From Amoebophrya sp. A120 (lineage: Eukaryota > Sar > Dinophyceae > Syndiniales > Amoebophryaceae), in assembly GCA_905178155.1 (NCBI GenBank), contig CAJINV010000002.1:5327709-5391708 (forward strand): a stretch of 64,000 bases of DNA. The letters are read 5' to 3'. Under the pieces are notes generated by a model, which was not told the origin of the DNA, made no database searches, and saw only the letters and a list, made by a program, of their open reading frames with translations. Within the stretch, counting starts at the first letter, position 1. The number at the start of each line of letters is the position of its first letter. The position numbers and the translations under genes are program-made. Shown in pieces: positions 1 through 12,600 of the stretch.

Positions 1-58
1 TGAGAACCTGTCGTGCCTGATATGGAAGATGAAAACACCTCTTAAAACTGCTTACCAG

Positions 59-2475
59 GTTTTCTCTTGGGGTAGTAATTCCAACGGGCAGCTCGGCCAA
101 GGGAAAAGGACGCCGGACCAGCCCGTGCCCGGCGGAGTCGACGAGGCGAAGGACAAGCAAGCCTACCACGATTTCAAGACACTGAAAAAAAAGTACCTGT
201 TCCCAAACAAGATGCACTTGCCGCCCGGAAACGAGGGCGTCAGCAGGATAGGCAGCGGCAACGAAGGCACCTATATCAAAAGGAAAAATCCCCCCTCCCC
301 ATATCAAAACGAAGTTTCTCATGCAGGATTTGCGTACACAAATAAGATTTGTCTTGCTGGAGAGGAATGCAGCCCGATACTAAGCCTAAGTAGAGAGGCT
401 CTGGCCTAGGCGTCTAGCATGAGAGACGTCCGTGCTGTAGGCCCATCAGCATCACAAACCGCCCCCACAATGCTGCGGAGCTTGTGGAGTTGCCTTCTTG
501 CAAGACAGACGTGATTTGAGGTCGCAAATCAGCAGCGCAAATTTTCGGAAACATACCTTTTCGATATGGGGAGGGGGGATTTTTCCTCTTAATAACCTAC
601 ATTGTCACCAAGGGGGCGAAGTCCTACGCCTGCGGGTTGAACGGAGACAACCAACTCGGTATCATACATTGATCTGGAAAAGCATAAACTTCCTTTGCAT
701 CCATGTAAACCGTACGTTTATTTGATGCTCTGCTCAACACTTTTAGTACTGCATCCGCAAATGCAACTGAAGCAGGCCTGCTATCGCTAAGAGTGGTCGA
801 GTTGAAATACATATGTTCATTTCCTTGGTAACTCCAACCTCCCACAGGTCTTGGTAAGCAGCAACCGAACATCATCGAGACCCTGACCGAGCTGGTGGAA
901 CTGCGCGGCAAGCAGATTTCGTACATTGGGGGCGGGCAGCAACACGGGTGTGCCTGGGACAAAAACGACAACCAGGTGTACACGTGGGGCCGGAAGCCTT
1001 TTACCGGCATGAACGTACCGGAGACGAACGCTGACCGCGAGTTTGCGTCCCCGGTGAAAATCCCAAAGGAGGCCTTCGCGGGAAACCGCATCACGGACTT
1101 CAACAGCTCCAGCTACACCAACTTCGCGCTGACGGATATGCAAGAAGAAAAGATCGATCGTGCAGTTGTAGAGTTTTGGTTTTCAGTGATCTTCATGCGC
1201 AGCATGCCAAATGCCGGTCTCTTTCAACATGATGTTGGCCGTGCATTGTAGTGCCCGTGAAGAAAGCGCGTTTTTGCATGTTGCTATCTTCTGGTGCGCA
1301 TCATGACAGGGGTTGCTGTTATGCCATAAAGAATTTGTATATGCTTTTTCTCCGAGACGAAAAAACACTCTCGAACTTTTTCTCTCGGATAACGGAAAAC
1401 GGAGACGTGTTTGCGTGGGGTAGTGGGGAAATGTACCAGTTAGGCAACGTGCCGAAGGACGTCGACAACTACACGAAGGAAGAGAAAGATTTGATCGAGG
1501 GAAAGTCGGAACTCGCGCCCGCACTCATGCACGCGGAAAAGTTGAAGGACAAGTACGATTTTTTTGCGATAATTTCGTTGAAGGTCATTAAGTAGTACTT
1601 CACCATAAAGAACGCAATGGCGTCGAGCCCTATATGATCTTGGTTTTGACGTACACAAAAAAACTCAGGCACTGTGCATGGAGTTTTTTTTCTTCGTGAA
1701 GACGCTGGCTCTACTTCTCATTGATTTCTGCTTTTTTTCTCGGTTTAGGTTTAGGTAGGCCGCCACCGCTGCCGGCACGGGATGGCTGTCGTCGCGACCG
1801 TCTCACCTTCGATCTACGCCTTCTCCTGCTGCACAAGTTCGATCCGGAAAGGGTTTAGTTTAGGTTTCAGGGTTTAGGATATCCACTTTAAATCGACCTA
1901 GGTCGTTCTGCAAAAGTTGTGATTCCATCTATCCCACGAAAAAATAAACAGATACATTCTTTCCGTCGCTGGCGGTAGTCAGCACACGGTGATCCTGGCC
2001 TGGAACCCGATATGAACTGCAAAAGTATCGTACTCGTATAAATGCATGACAAATTTTCTCAGCATGAGAAATAAAATTTGTCATGCTGATTTACCTTACG
2101 AAAAATATTTGTAATGCAAGACCTGCATTTATACGAGTACGATACTTTTGCACAGGATACCCGAATCTTCCGGACAATTTCAAGCGTTCGCAGGCGGTGC
2201 TGGAAATCGAGCAGCAGGAGGATGTCTTGTCCTCGACTGCGCTCCTGAACGAGGAGTCCAACAAGCCGTCGCGGCTCGATTCGCCCTCCAAAATTGACCT
2301 GGAAACACGGTCAGAGATGAACATTTCGCCGCGGGCGAAGCGGCCAAAGCTCTGCTTCAGCCGGGACGTGGTGGAGAGGTGTCTGCAGGAGGTGAAAAAG
2401 CTGGAGAAAACAGTGTGGAACACCGGGCTGAACCGGGACAAGGCCATCGAAAATCTACCCTCGCTGTGTGATTGA
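59..2475 (+). CDS. RCC1-repeat protein, 3' part (5' end outside window)
   Basis: Beta-propeller protein of the RCC1 family; such proteins act as guanine-exchange factors or scaffolds, and the specific role here is unknown. Exons: 59-273, 600-658, 848-1136, 1397-1552, 1952-2010, 2165-2475; all phases close. Blades are visible as FSWGSNSNGQLG, then YACGLNGDNQLG, VYTWGRKPFTG, VFAWGSGEMYQLG, and a last strand VAGGSQHTVILAWNP. The C-terminal 100 residues are charged with a basic RAKRPK run and no recognised domain. Introns 659-847 and 1553-1951 are GT-AG; the other three are introners. The first exon follows a TTACCAG acceptor at 58, so at least one exon lies upstream. The stop is TGA at 2473-2475. 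Family assignment is secure; the function is not. Confidence 0.85.
274..594. mobile_element. Introner, family B (C-rich TIR), in RCC1 gene
   Basis: The ends are inverted copies carrying a C-run core (AATCCCCCCTCCCCATAT at the left, its complement at the right). Flanking 5-bp repeats ACCTA (269-273 and 595-599) are perfect. Removing the element and one repeat joins GT-Y-IVTKG in frame and bypasses internal stops. Confidence 0.9.
1137..1391. mobile_element. Introner, divergent TIR, in RCC1 gene
   Basis: Starts TATG, ends GATA, with imperfect inverted ends (AAGAAGAAAAGATCGA region against the right end). Perfect 5-bp repeats ACGGA at 1132-1136 and 1392-1396. Excision restores FALTENGDVFAWG, a normal RCC1 blade junction. 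No AG acceptor fits. Confidence 0.8.
1738..1880 (+). repeat. Telomere-like TTTAGG(G) clusters inside an intron
   Basis: Two clusters of TTTAGGT/TTTAGGG-like units (about 1743-1758 and 1852-1879) lie inside the GT-AG intron 1553-1951. TTTAGGG is the telomere unit reported in dinoflagellates and plants. These are degenerate and interstitial. Confidence 0.55.
2011..2159. mobile_element. Introner, family C, in RCC1 gene
   Basis: 149 bp, mostly an inverted repeat (CAAAAGTATCGTACTCGTAT near the left, complement near the right). Perfect repeats CCCGA at 2006-2010 and 2160-2164. Excision joins LAWNP to NLPDNFKRS in frame. Confidence 0.9.
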
Positions 2476-2530
2476 TGGACAAGAACTGTGAATCTCGCTG
2501 TGTAATTGATGGACAAGAACTGTGAATCAT
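2462..2530 (+). repeat. Tandem duplication (about 34 bp, two copies) at the RCC1 stop
   Basis: The segment beginning CTCGCTGTGT and ending AAGAACTGTGAAT occurs twice in a row across the stop codon of the RCC1 gene, with one difference. It looks like a recent slippage duplication. Confidence 0.75.
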
Positions 2531-3285
2531 GGTGGCCATTCACTTTTGGGAAATGGTGGCTGTGAAAATGAGAAGGCAAGAACACAAGGGCGGTTCTTTT
2601 CTTGCAAGAGCAGAGCCTTGTTCTTTTAACCTCAGGAAGAGCTACTGCACTACGACGCGAATTATTTGTTCCAAAGTACCTTGTGCACCACGACAAAATG
2701 CGATTGCGACCGCATTAGCATTTCATATATCCGCCTCGTTTTCGTTGAAAAGGCGAGGAGCGACGGGGAATGAAAGGGAGCTCTTTCATCATCGTCAGTT
2801 TTGCTCACTGCTGTACTGTTCGAAGTTTCAAAATCACCCAAACCCCTTCCCGGATGTCAGCGCTCCTTCGGTCTATGGTCCGTTTCCGCGCTTCGTAAGT
2901 GGTACAATTGGAAGTGGTGGTGGACGAGAAAGAAGACGCACCAGGACATGTGTACTTTAGAAATAATGGCGCGCAGCTGTCGATATTGTCTCGTCCTCGT
3001 GCCTCCAGAAGTGTCGTGGTCGTGATAAGCACGCTTCCGTTTCGCGTTCTTGTTTTATTCAAGCTTCTGTTCTTCGTAATTTTCGTGCCATGACAGCACG
3101 ACCGCGCGAGTCAATGTCGATGATATGAGTTGAATAGTACGTACCAGTACGCATCAATACCAATAGAGGTCAGGTGCGCATCAGCTGTGGAAGAAGATGC
3201 CAGCCCATTACTAGCCCGCGATGGCTGCAGTCGCGACTGCCCACCGGCGCAAGAGCAGCTGCTGCAGCAAACTATAACACGAAGA
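2531..3285. other. Intergenic, RCC1 gene to coiled-coil gene
   Basis: No gene is supported here. Short ORFs on both strands are unrelated to any family I recognise and lack ATG-plus-length support. It presumably holds the 3' end of the RCC1 transcript and the 5' leader of the next gene. Confidence 0.5.
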
Positions 3286-5803
3286 ATGAAGGTTCGACCT
3301 TTACCGCTTGCTCATCTTCCCGCCCGCCGCGGAAGATGGCCGCCACTTGTCGCGGTCACGACGTCGTTCTTGATCTTCCTGCTCGCTACAACTGCGTCAG
3401 CAGCAGCCTCGGCTTCTGCGGTGCACGAAGTCCATGTGGCGCAACAAGGTTATCAAGGACAACAAGCTCCCGCCGACGACTCCTCTAGTTTGGAATCTGG
3501 CAACGCGGAAAAACTGTTAGAGGATAACGAGCTGCTGAAGCAGCTGGCCGAGCAGGATGAGAAAGCGGTGCAGCAGCGGAAGGAGAATTTCCAAGCGGAA
3601 TCACACGTGCAGGAGGAGCTGATCGGGTTTTACGCGAAGTTATCAAATGTAAAAATGTCTGGGTCTGGAAGAATGCAACTTGTCATGCTAAATCTGAAGC
3701 ATGCAAAAATCTGTGTTGCATGATTACCAAAAGTCGTCCAGTTTTGACCAAGTCTGGAGGGAGTTTCTCATGCAGGATAGGCATGAGAGAGATCGCACAG
3801 AATCTGTCATGCTAGGTCCTGCATTCCAGACCTCATGGGTCATGGAAAAGCTGCATGACAAATCGCTCATTCTTCCAGACTCAGGCATTTTTACATCTGA
3901 TAGAAGTCTCTGCAGGCACAAAGACTCGCGCTGGACCAGCTGCAGTCCTCTTCCAAGCAAAACGCGGAAGAAGCCGTATCAAATGCAAAAATGTCTGGGT
4001 CTGGAAGATTTTGAGATTTGTCATGCTTGTCTGGCATGACCAAAAAGTTTGTGATGCGTGTCCGAGAAGAGACCCTTTTGCCTGTCATGCAAAAACGCAG
4101 TTTGTCATGCGAAAGCCGCAACACAGAGAACTTCTTTGAAAGAAGCGCAGATACTTCTCATGTTTGCCTGTGCATTACAGAGCATTCACTATTCCCAACG
4201 CAGCATTACAAGTTTCCAGACCCAGACATTTTTACATTTGATAAGCCGTGGAGATCAACAAGGAACTGAAGAAAACGCTGGACAACTTGAAGAAGAGCGA
4301 GGCGGGGTTGGTGGCTGCCGCGAAGGAGAAGGCCAAGGAAGCCGTCGTGCAGAAGTTCCGGGAAGAAAATTTTTTGTTGAAGAATTGGGACAAAGTGACC
4401 TTTGGAACGGAAAACTCAAAGGTGGCGGAAAGGAAAACGGAACAGTACGTGGCGCATGTGAGTATTGATAGCGTTTTTACTTTTATATACTCAACGCACT
4501 TGATTCCATTTTGTTGCTTGATTTAGGTCCGCATGACATATTCATCTTCGGCGATGGAGTGCTGCGCGACGCTTTTCGTATTTATTCTAGGCAGTTGTGG
4601 TGCGCAGCAGTGGGAGGTACCATTACAATAAATGAAAAATCGCAACATATAAAAACCTCTGTTGACATCTGCAGCGTAATTTTTTACCTTCCAACCACCC
4701 CTCCACGACAGATGACCTCTACACCCGCGCTTTGCAGAACGAGCGGCAAGCCGCGGGACTGGAGACCGAGGCCAACAGCCTTGCAGCGTCTTCCCAGGCA
4801 CTGTCCGACGGTGCCGACGACAAGGAGGATATGGAGTTCTCAAATGCTACATTCTCAACTGTATACGTGAATTTGTAATGCAAGAATGATAAAAGTGAAA
4901 CTGAAAGGGGGAAGATTGTGCCTTTTGCATTACAACTACTTCGGCGCAGATTCTGATGCTATCTAGCACGTGAAGAACTTATCATGCGCGGCAGCTCAAT
5001 CATGTAGATAATGATGGCAGTTTTGCGCGCCCAATCGCGTAACAGTTGAGAATGTAACGCTTGAGAATCCCATAGAGAAGGCCGGCGAGGCCCTGGCCGC
5101 CCAACTGGACCGGTCGGAGGCCGCGCAGTTGAAATTGCAGGCGGGCGAGAAGTATGCATCGCAAAAGTTGTGGTACCGTGCTGCTCGTGCTACAACATGC
5201 CATCACGCATGACAAATCCGCTTCCTCTGCTTGCATCTGCATCAGGGAAAATGAAATTTGCCGTGCAAGAGAAATTTTAAGTAGTATCAGTATGATGCTT
5301 TTGCCCTGCATACGAAGCGGGCCTACGCGGACGCGCTGATGGCGGAAGCCAAGCAGTGGACGGGAAAGCGGAAGGATTTGAGTCCGGGGACGGACGGGGA
5401 CGTGGATGAGTTGGTGAGAAAACCCTACGCGGATATCAAAAGCAAAAATCCCCCCTCCCCATATCAAAACCAAATTTCTGATGCTGGATTTGGATACACA
5501 AATCAGATTTGTGTTGCAGAAAGGCATTGCGGCCAGATCCCCAGGCTAGCTGCAGCCGTTTGGGTCTAGTTGCTCAGCACGGCAAACGGCTCACTTTTAG
5601 GCCCAAAAGCATGACAAATCGCTTCCATAATGGGGCGGAAGCTTCTGCCCTTGTCTTCTTGCAAGACAAATGTGACTTGTGACCTCAAATCAGCAACACA
5701 AATTTTAATTTTCGGAAACATGCCTTTTCGATATGGGGAGGGGGGATTTTTCCTCACAATAACGGACGTGCACTCCTCACTGGACTTCTTGGCCCGGCGG
5801 TGA
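3286..5803 (+). CDS. Secreted or membrane-anchored coiled-coil protein, unknown function
   Basis: Predicted 326 aa. Exons: 3286-3640, 3908-3976, 4249-4461, 4712-4829, 5080-5152, 5318-5433, 5767-5803; all phases close at the TGA. The ATG at 3286 is the first in frame. It is followed by basic residues and a hydrophobic stretch ending in small residues (residues 20-45: LVAVTTSFLIFLLATTASAA), typical of a signal peptide or signal anchor. The remainder is Glu/Lys/Gln/Leu-rich and should form a coiled coil (for example LLEDNELLKQLAEQDEKA and DNLKKSEAGLVAAAKEKAKE). Five of the six introns are introners; only 4462-4711 is GT-AG. No enzymatic motif is visible. It could be a secretory-pathway or parasite-surface protein, but nothing in the sequence decides that. 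Confidence 0.7.
3641..3902. mobile_element. Introner, family A
   Basis: Left end TATCAAATGTAAAAATGTCT continuing into a CTGGGTCTGG core; the right end is its complement. Perfect repeats GAAGT at 3636-3640 and 3903-3907. Excision joins FYAK to SLQAQRLALDQ. Confidence 0.92.
3977..4243. mobile_element. Introner, family A (core orientation opposite to 12670 copy)
   Basis: Family A ends; perfect repeats AGCCG at 3972-3976 and 4244-4248. The core (CATGACCAAAAAGTTTGTGATG, abbreviated here as CATGACCAAAAAG...) is the reverse complement of the core in the copies at 12670 and 63630. Excision gives EEAVEINKELKK. Confidence 0.92.
4830..5074. mobile_element. Introner, family D
   Basis: Starts TATGGAGTTCTC, ends with the complementary GAGAATCCCATA. 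Inner TIR carries ACATTCTCAACTG and its complement. Flanks GAGGA/GAGAA (one mismatch). Excision keeps the coiled-coil frame. Confidence 0.88.
5153..5312. mobile_element. Introner, family C
   Basis: Starts TATGCATCGCAAAAG and ends CTTTTGCCCTGCATA. Flanks AGAAG/CGAAG (one mismatch). Excision gives AGEK-RAYADALMAEAK in frame. Confidence 0.87.
5434..5761. mobile_element. Introner, family B
   Basis: C-rich TIR as at 274. Flanks GCGGA/ACGGA (one mismatch). Excision joins PYAD to VHSSLDFLARR and the stop. Confidence 0.9.
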
Positions 5804-6607
5804 GCAGGGAAGGGAGGCAATCAAACAGTGATGTTTTTCTTTTTACGCTGTGGCTGTGGGCAGCTTTCTGGTCGTCCTCTCGACTTCGACAAGGCAGTAC
5901 CGTAGAGCATGGCTCAGATGAAAGGCTTCTGCTTTACGCCGTTTTGAAGATGATGCTTGTGTCTACAAGCAGAATAGAGAAAATTTTCTTTTCCCCACGT
6001 CGAGTCCTCGACGGATGCGTCCATACTGAGAACAGTTACTGGGTGTGTAAGTTTCAAAAGAAAATTCGCTAACACGACGACGCACATTTCCTGGAAGTAC
6101 TCCTCGTGCAATTTCTACAATTTTTCTACATCTTTACGGAAAAGTGATTGTCTCCCGAGTGTTCGTTTTTTTTTGTCTCTACGATGAATGCTGAGGTGTC
6201 TCTACCTCGTCTCGCTTTAGTACTACTAGACAAAGATCATGATCAACATGTTGAACATATTAGTTGGATAAAACGCGTCGAGAAACAGAAATCATACATA
6301 ACGCTGTGAAGTAGATGCTGCAGTTGGATCATCTACATCTTCTCTGGTCGACGTTGCGTCTTTTGTTGGTGGTTTTTTTTCTGTCACCGCACTCTTCCAG
6401 CACGTAAGCGCTAGTCCTAGTTCGTTGTGCCATGGAGTTGTACTCTTCGCAAGTTGTACGACTAACAAGAACGGCGGCTCCTCGTTGTTGGTGAAGACTT
6501 GTGCCAAGTAGTTGATCTGAATGAATAGAATCTCCTTAAATTAAAACGAGAAACTCCTGCCACTCCTGCTACATACTTTGTAAAGGAAATTGCTAACCGC
6601 GTCGAAA
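5804..6607. other. Intergenic, coiled-coil gene to GCP2
   Basis: AT-richer than the exons. Short ORFs only, none recognisable. Nothing else seen. Confidence 0.5.
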
Positions 6608-9600
6608 ATGTTTTCCGGAGTTGCCGGCATGCTGCCACTTCCTCCCACTGGGAGCGGTGGTTCGTCCTCTGCTGCCGGTGCCCAGGGCAGCACGAGTAGA
6701 GGCACAAATAGCGACCAGCAGCAACTCGTGCACTTCTGCGAATCGGTCGGAATTCGCTCGCTCGCGAGGAATGGCAAGTACCTGGCGCACTACAAGATGA
6801 CGATGACCACCACTTCCGGAGGGTTATACTATGGCACAGCAGGCGGGTCTGCTGGGAGTTCTTCGTTTGCGGGAACTAGTACAACGGCGAGCAGCACTGG
6901 TGTGAAAAATTCCGTTGAAATTGCGGGCGTCCACCCCTTTCCGCGCACCGACGGCACGTCCGCGCCCAGTGAATGGTCCGTGCATCGGTTTGCGCCCGAG
7001 AAGCGGTTTACCAATTTGCAGATCGGAGGCAGTTCTGCGTCTTCCTCCGCCACGGGTAGTAATGTCCGTGCCGCCGCCGGGGGACTACACCACAGTCTAG
7101 GTGGGCCGCCGTCGAGCTCCTTTCTAGATGAGGCCACGTTGCGATGCGGAGACTCTGTATTGCTGCGGTGTATGCGTTCTTGCCTTGCTGGCTGTGACCA
7201 TGTGCTACGATAGCATGGATAATTTAGTATAGTAGTACCAGCTCCTCGAGTCAACAGAGATCCGTCTCGTCGACGAGATCGATCGAAAGTAAGCTGCGAC
7301 GAGTAGTTGTTGTGTCATGTTGCAAGAATGAATGACCCGGCCAGGACGACAGGAACAGGTGTAGACCAGCACGTTGAATGTACTTGAAAAACCAAAACAC
7401 CAAGAAAGCGAATATCTAAACAGGTTTGCTTCGTTCGTAACCGCGACCCGGTGAAGAACACTTGCGAGTACCTCACCTCCCTCGGCCGGGAGCAGATTAG
7501 CGTCGAGCGAGATTCTTGCGATGCGACCAGGCCGGGGTACAATATGGCGTTCTCAACTGTTACATTCTCAACTGTTGCATGAATTTGTCATGCAGAACTA
7601 CCATCAAGATCCACACGAGAAAGCTGCGTCGCATGACAAATTTGCGAAGAGCTTAACAGCACCTAAATCTGTGCAGAACTTGTAATGCTAGAGGTGCAAC
7701 CTCCCCCCTTTCACTTTTGCAATTCTTGCATCACAGTTGAGAATGTAACAATTGAGAACGCCATATACAAATGGCTGATCGTGAACGCCGACGACCCGCG
7801 GAGCCAGGCGAAACTGCAAGAGACAGACGCGGTCTACTTGAAGGATCCGTTCCACAACTTCCTCTCCGTAAATCCGAGTTTCGGCCAGGGTGCTGGCGGG
7901 GGGCCCTCCGCGCCGGCAAAGTCCTCCACGCCAATCTGCGTTGCGGAGACCCTACGCCACGAGCGTTGCGTCAGGTATTGGGTACTTTGCATTTTTGCAA
8001 TAGTTTTCTTTCAGTATCAATTCATTAAAGGGAAGATCGGACAGAATGAATATAGAATTTTGCACTGCAGGCATTGCCACCTCGACAAACTTAAACGTCA
8101 CTTGAGCTTCTGGACGGTGTGTTTGTTGGCGCTGTCCTTCTTGTCACGACTGTCACTTCTTGCTATTTTTTCTCTTTCAGCACAAGTGGATGCAAAGGGA
8201 AAAGAATCCAACACAAATACGACGATCTTGATCTCTCACCTCATTTAGGTGGCAGCTCCTGCGCGCAAAGTCTGTGCCCATGTGGGAGGTCTTTGAGCCC
8301 CCTCCGGACAACACTACCGAAACAATAGCAAATTCAGCCGCCGCGGGTGGCTTTAACCCGAATCTGTCTTCGCTGGACATGTCGGTTCTCTCCGCGGCAA
8401 CGCAAAACCGGAACAATCCGACCAACAATCTCTATCACTTGCTCCAGCAGCGACAGGCGGAGACGACGCTCCCGGTTTTCAACCACGCTACGGACAACCT
8501 GTTTGACGCGCCCCATTTTATGCGCGAAAACAACGTTTTCCAACTCTTCTCCTCGTCTACCGAGGACCCGCCGACCGCTCTGGAGCAGGAGAAAGCGCTG
8601 GTGGAGGACATTTTGTTCTGCTTGCTCGGGGTTCGGGATGGCCAGTTCATTAAGTGTAAGAAGATACGAACAGGAGGATCTACAACTGGAACGACAACAT
8701 CATCTGCCGGCAGCAGTGGGGTAAATAATAACCCGCCTGTCGCGTTCAAATACGAGATTCCTTCTGCTGGTGCAACCACTGGTGGGGGCTCAGCTAGTAC
8801 CGGGACGACGAACCCGGCCTCTGCAACCGACAGCGCTGCGAACAATGCGGAAAGCTCGGGAAGCGCCGGGAACTCACGGGCAAGAGCGAGAAGTGGGTCC
8901 TCGTTGCAAGGCGGCGGCGTTCCGATACCTTGGAAGGTACAGGGAGTTTTCATCATTTTCTGTTGTTCCAGACTGTTGGCAAGCAGGTGCAAGTGATATA
9001 TTTCGTGCACTTTTGATCATTCCTCGTGCCCGCTATAAATCCTGTGCACGAATTTTTAGGCGAGATGTTGAAATAAATCTTCTCAAGAAATAAAACTCCG
9101 AAGGTCGCCCTGATCCATTTGACAAGGCAGATCCTGCCCCTGTGCGAATGGCACGCCACTGTCACCGACTACGTGGACTACCACTCGACACTAGACAAGG
9201 GAAAGATTCAGCACGCCCTGTGCGCCGCGGTAGACAATCTCGTGCAGGAATACAGATTGAAAATCGGCCAACTGGAGAGTCTCCATCGCGAAGATCATCA
9301 TAGCACCGGCGCAGGCAACAGCGCCGGCGGGGGTGCAACATCCAATTCAGCAAACAACTTCACGCTGCATCGCCTCTGGTACCTCCTGCAGCCGTCCTTC
9401 GAGACGATGTCGCAACTAGCGGCGATCTGCACCGCCGTGTACGGAAAAAGCGGGGGCAGCTTGCTTCGGGCATTAGAAGCGGTGATGCAGGGGGGACGAT
9501 TTGGGAACTCGGTCGTGCGGAAAAAATTGGCGGAGCATTGTATTGATAGAAAAACGTCGATCTTCCTAGCCTGATGTCAACCAACATATGTGAGTTTGGA

Positions 9601-12600
9601 TTCGCTTTATAGTTGCATAGGGAAATTCAAATTCTTCACCCGTGCGTGGATAGGATTTCTCATTCTCTTGCAATGTCGCATTCTTACAACTGAAGTATCC
9701 CTTCGTTTTTCTTGTGCTTCTGGTTCTTCCGCATCTACACCCACTCGTGACATTTTTTTTTGCGACAACCTCTCAGGTCTCGCGGCCGCCACGGTTCCTT
9801 TTTTCGACATGCTCGCGGATTGGCTCGAGGAGGGAAAACTCACCGAGGACGTGTACGACGAGTTTTTCGTAAAGAAGAACCCGCAGGTTTCGGAGAGCAA
9901 ATTTGGCCCCTTCTTCTGGCACAACCGTTACTACGTGGAGCCCTCGCTCATCCCCGGGTTTTTACTCTCCCTGAAAGACCGAATTTTGAAGGCGGGGAAG
10001 TATAAAAAGGTGCTAAACGACTGCATCCGGATCAAAAACGAGGAAAACGCGGGACGAACACATGTTGAACAAGATGCAGGACGAATGCATTTTTCCCAAC
10101 GGGGCTCGTCGTCCAGGGCGGTCACGACCTTCTCGAGTAGAAAAAACGAAAAGGACGACAACGACCACTACACGGGAATAAATAGTATTAAAATCGCCAC
10201 CAGCTTGATGACGAGTGTTTCGTCGGATCACCACGACCACCCGACGAGCAAGTCGAAAAGTAGAACTTTCTACTACACCAAGTCGGACTCCTTCTACATT
10301 CAGAAGGTCACGAAGTTCTACCAGCAGAGCTCGAAGCAACTGCTGCAGTACTTTCTGCACGATCTGAAGCTGAAGACGCGGCTCCGGGTCTTCCGCGCGC
10401 TGTTTTTCCTGGAGAAGGCAGACTGGGTCTCCATCCTGTTTTTGAACGCGCGCAACGAGTTGGAGCAGCCGATGAACTTGGTGAATGCGCAACGCTTGGA
10501 GTCCGTGCTGGACTTGTCGTTTCGCAGTTCCTCGCTGCACGTGCTGTATAACAACACTCTGGAGCAAAAACAACCGATTTTTGTCAACGCCCAGACCGCG
10601 TTGAAGGAAAGCTTGGACTTCGCGCGAGTAAACAGCAGCAGCACAGTATGAAATGCAAAAGCATCGTACTAGTAATAGTATAAATCGCATGACAAATTTA
10701 CCTTAAGAAAAAACTACTACGAGTGCGATACTTTTGCACAGGATACACAGATGAACAACTACATCTGGATAATGAAGCCGAAGACGCCGGGCGGGGTGTT
10801 AAAAGTGCCGGAGCAGCCACGGGACGAGGACGCAGACGAGGGCAAGATCAAGATGACGCGAGACCAGACACAGTAGATGAAGATCAGGAACAAGTAGACG
10901 AAGGCGGTAATGTGATTGAAGACCAAATTGCAGCAGACGAACGCCCTGCGTACACGACGTACTTCCCGAAGACACCCTTCGCTCAGTTTTCCCGGTTGCC
11001 GACGACTGACAAGGACGTCACGGAAAAGATTCTGTCGCAGATAAAGCCCGCATTTCACACCTTCCGAATCGAAGACAAATGCAGGATGTTGCTGCAATCT
11101 TCGAGTTATCAACTGCAAAAATGTCTGGGTCTGGAAGGATGCCAGATTTATCATGCAGGTTTTCTATGACCCACGAGGTCTGGAGTGCAGCACCTAGCAT
11201 GAAAAATTTGGTTAGATCTCTATCATGCCTATCCTGCATGGGAAATTCCCTCTCGACTTGGTGAAAACTGGAGGACTTTTAGTAATCATGCAACACAGAT
11301 TTTTGCATGCTTCAGATTTAGCATGAGGAGTTGCATTCTTCCAGACCCAGACACTTTTGCATTTGATACGAGTAACCTGGGAGGCTCTAGTACCTCAAGC
11401 GGCGGAATGGCAGCAGGTGGTATTTTCAGCAATAGTGGAGGGGGCGACTACAATCAGGAGGTGCCATTCGAGGATTTGATTGTCATGAACCCCAGCACGT
11501 CCGCCGCGATGAAAAACGTGCAGCAACCCGGAATCAAATTCTTCACGCTGCAATACACGACCGAAGCAGGAGGTGGTTCTTCGAGCTCTTCTTCTGCAGC
11601 CGCCGGGTCATCATACCAGTACCACCAGCCTCAGCCGCACGAGCAGATGAACAATTACGATACGACTGCGGCAGCTTCGTCGTCCTCCTCTCAGACGACG
11701 CAAAATCCGGAATGGCTTTTGTTCCACGGGAGTAACTTGCTGAAGTACCAGTGCATCTTCCGACACTTGATCTACCTGAAATACGTCGAGAAGCGGCTGG
11801 CGGACGTGTGGATCATGGAGCAAAAGATGGCGTTCGCGAACGGATCCGCACAGCACTACAAAATGCTGAACAGCAAATTTTCGACCGTCCAGAGCCTGCG
11901 GGAGTCCTACAGCCTCCGGCAGCAGATGTACCACTTCGTCCACTCCTTGCTCCACCTCTCGCAAGCCAGCTCGCTGGAGCCGAACTTTTTTAGCCTGATC
12001 AAGCAGCTAGACGAGATTGACTCTGTCGACGAGCTGCTGGAAGTGCACGATCTCTTTCTCTACAAGTGCTTCACCGAAACGCTGCTTTTGTTCGAGTGCA
12101 GCGGCGGGGGCGGGACGAGTGCAGCGTCGTCGCCGAACCAACAGCTGCCAGGAGAGCAAAACAGCTCGAATCTAAATCTCTCCTTCAACACGACAGCGAG
12201 TAGCACGACTACCATGTACCACACGCTGTTTATCACAAGAAGAAAATGTAAAGATACACAGTTTACAGTAATAAATTTCAGCAACACAAATTTTCATCTC
12301 TGCACGACAACGAAATAAGATTGCAATGTAGAGATCAACATAAGGGGAAGCACGCAGTACGAAATTGCGCTCTTCATATGCATAAGCATATCTGGCGTGA
12401 CAGGGCTTGTTTCTCTTGCTTGTTCCCCAAGAACTACCTAATGTGTAACTGTACCACTTTTTTCTTTGCATACTGTTGAAGCTTCTGTCCACCTGCGTTT
12501 TGTTTGCCACGGCCGTGGAGGACTTCATTCAGCGGTTCGGCACCACAACCAACATGAATAACACCGTCCCCGGATCCGGGCTGGTCTCCACGACGAATTC

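Noticed and set aside
274-594. CRISPR-like or tandem repeat arrays
   Set aside because: The repeated blocks are dispersed paired inverted repeats with 5-bp duplications, not regularly spaced direct repeats.
624-1143. Minus-strand ORFs of 108-159 codons opposite the RCC1 exons
   Set aside because: They are shadows of the GC-rich + strand exons; the + frame encodes clear RCC1 blades.
7157-7423. Non-canonical splice sites at 4462, 7157 and 51783
   Set aside because: My first placement seemed to need shifted junctions, but a nearby GT or AG gives ordinary GT-AG introns in frame in all three cases.
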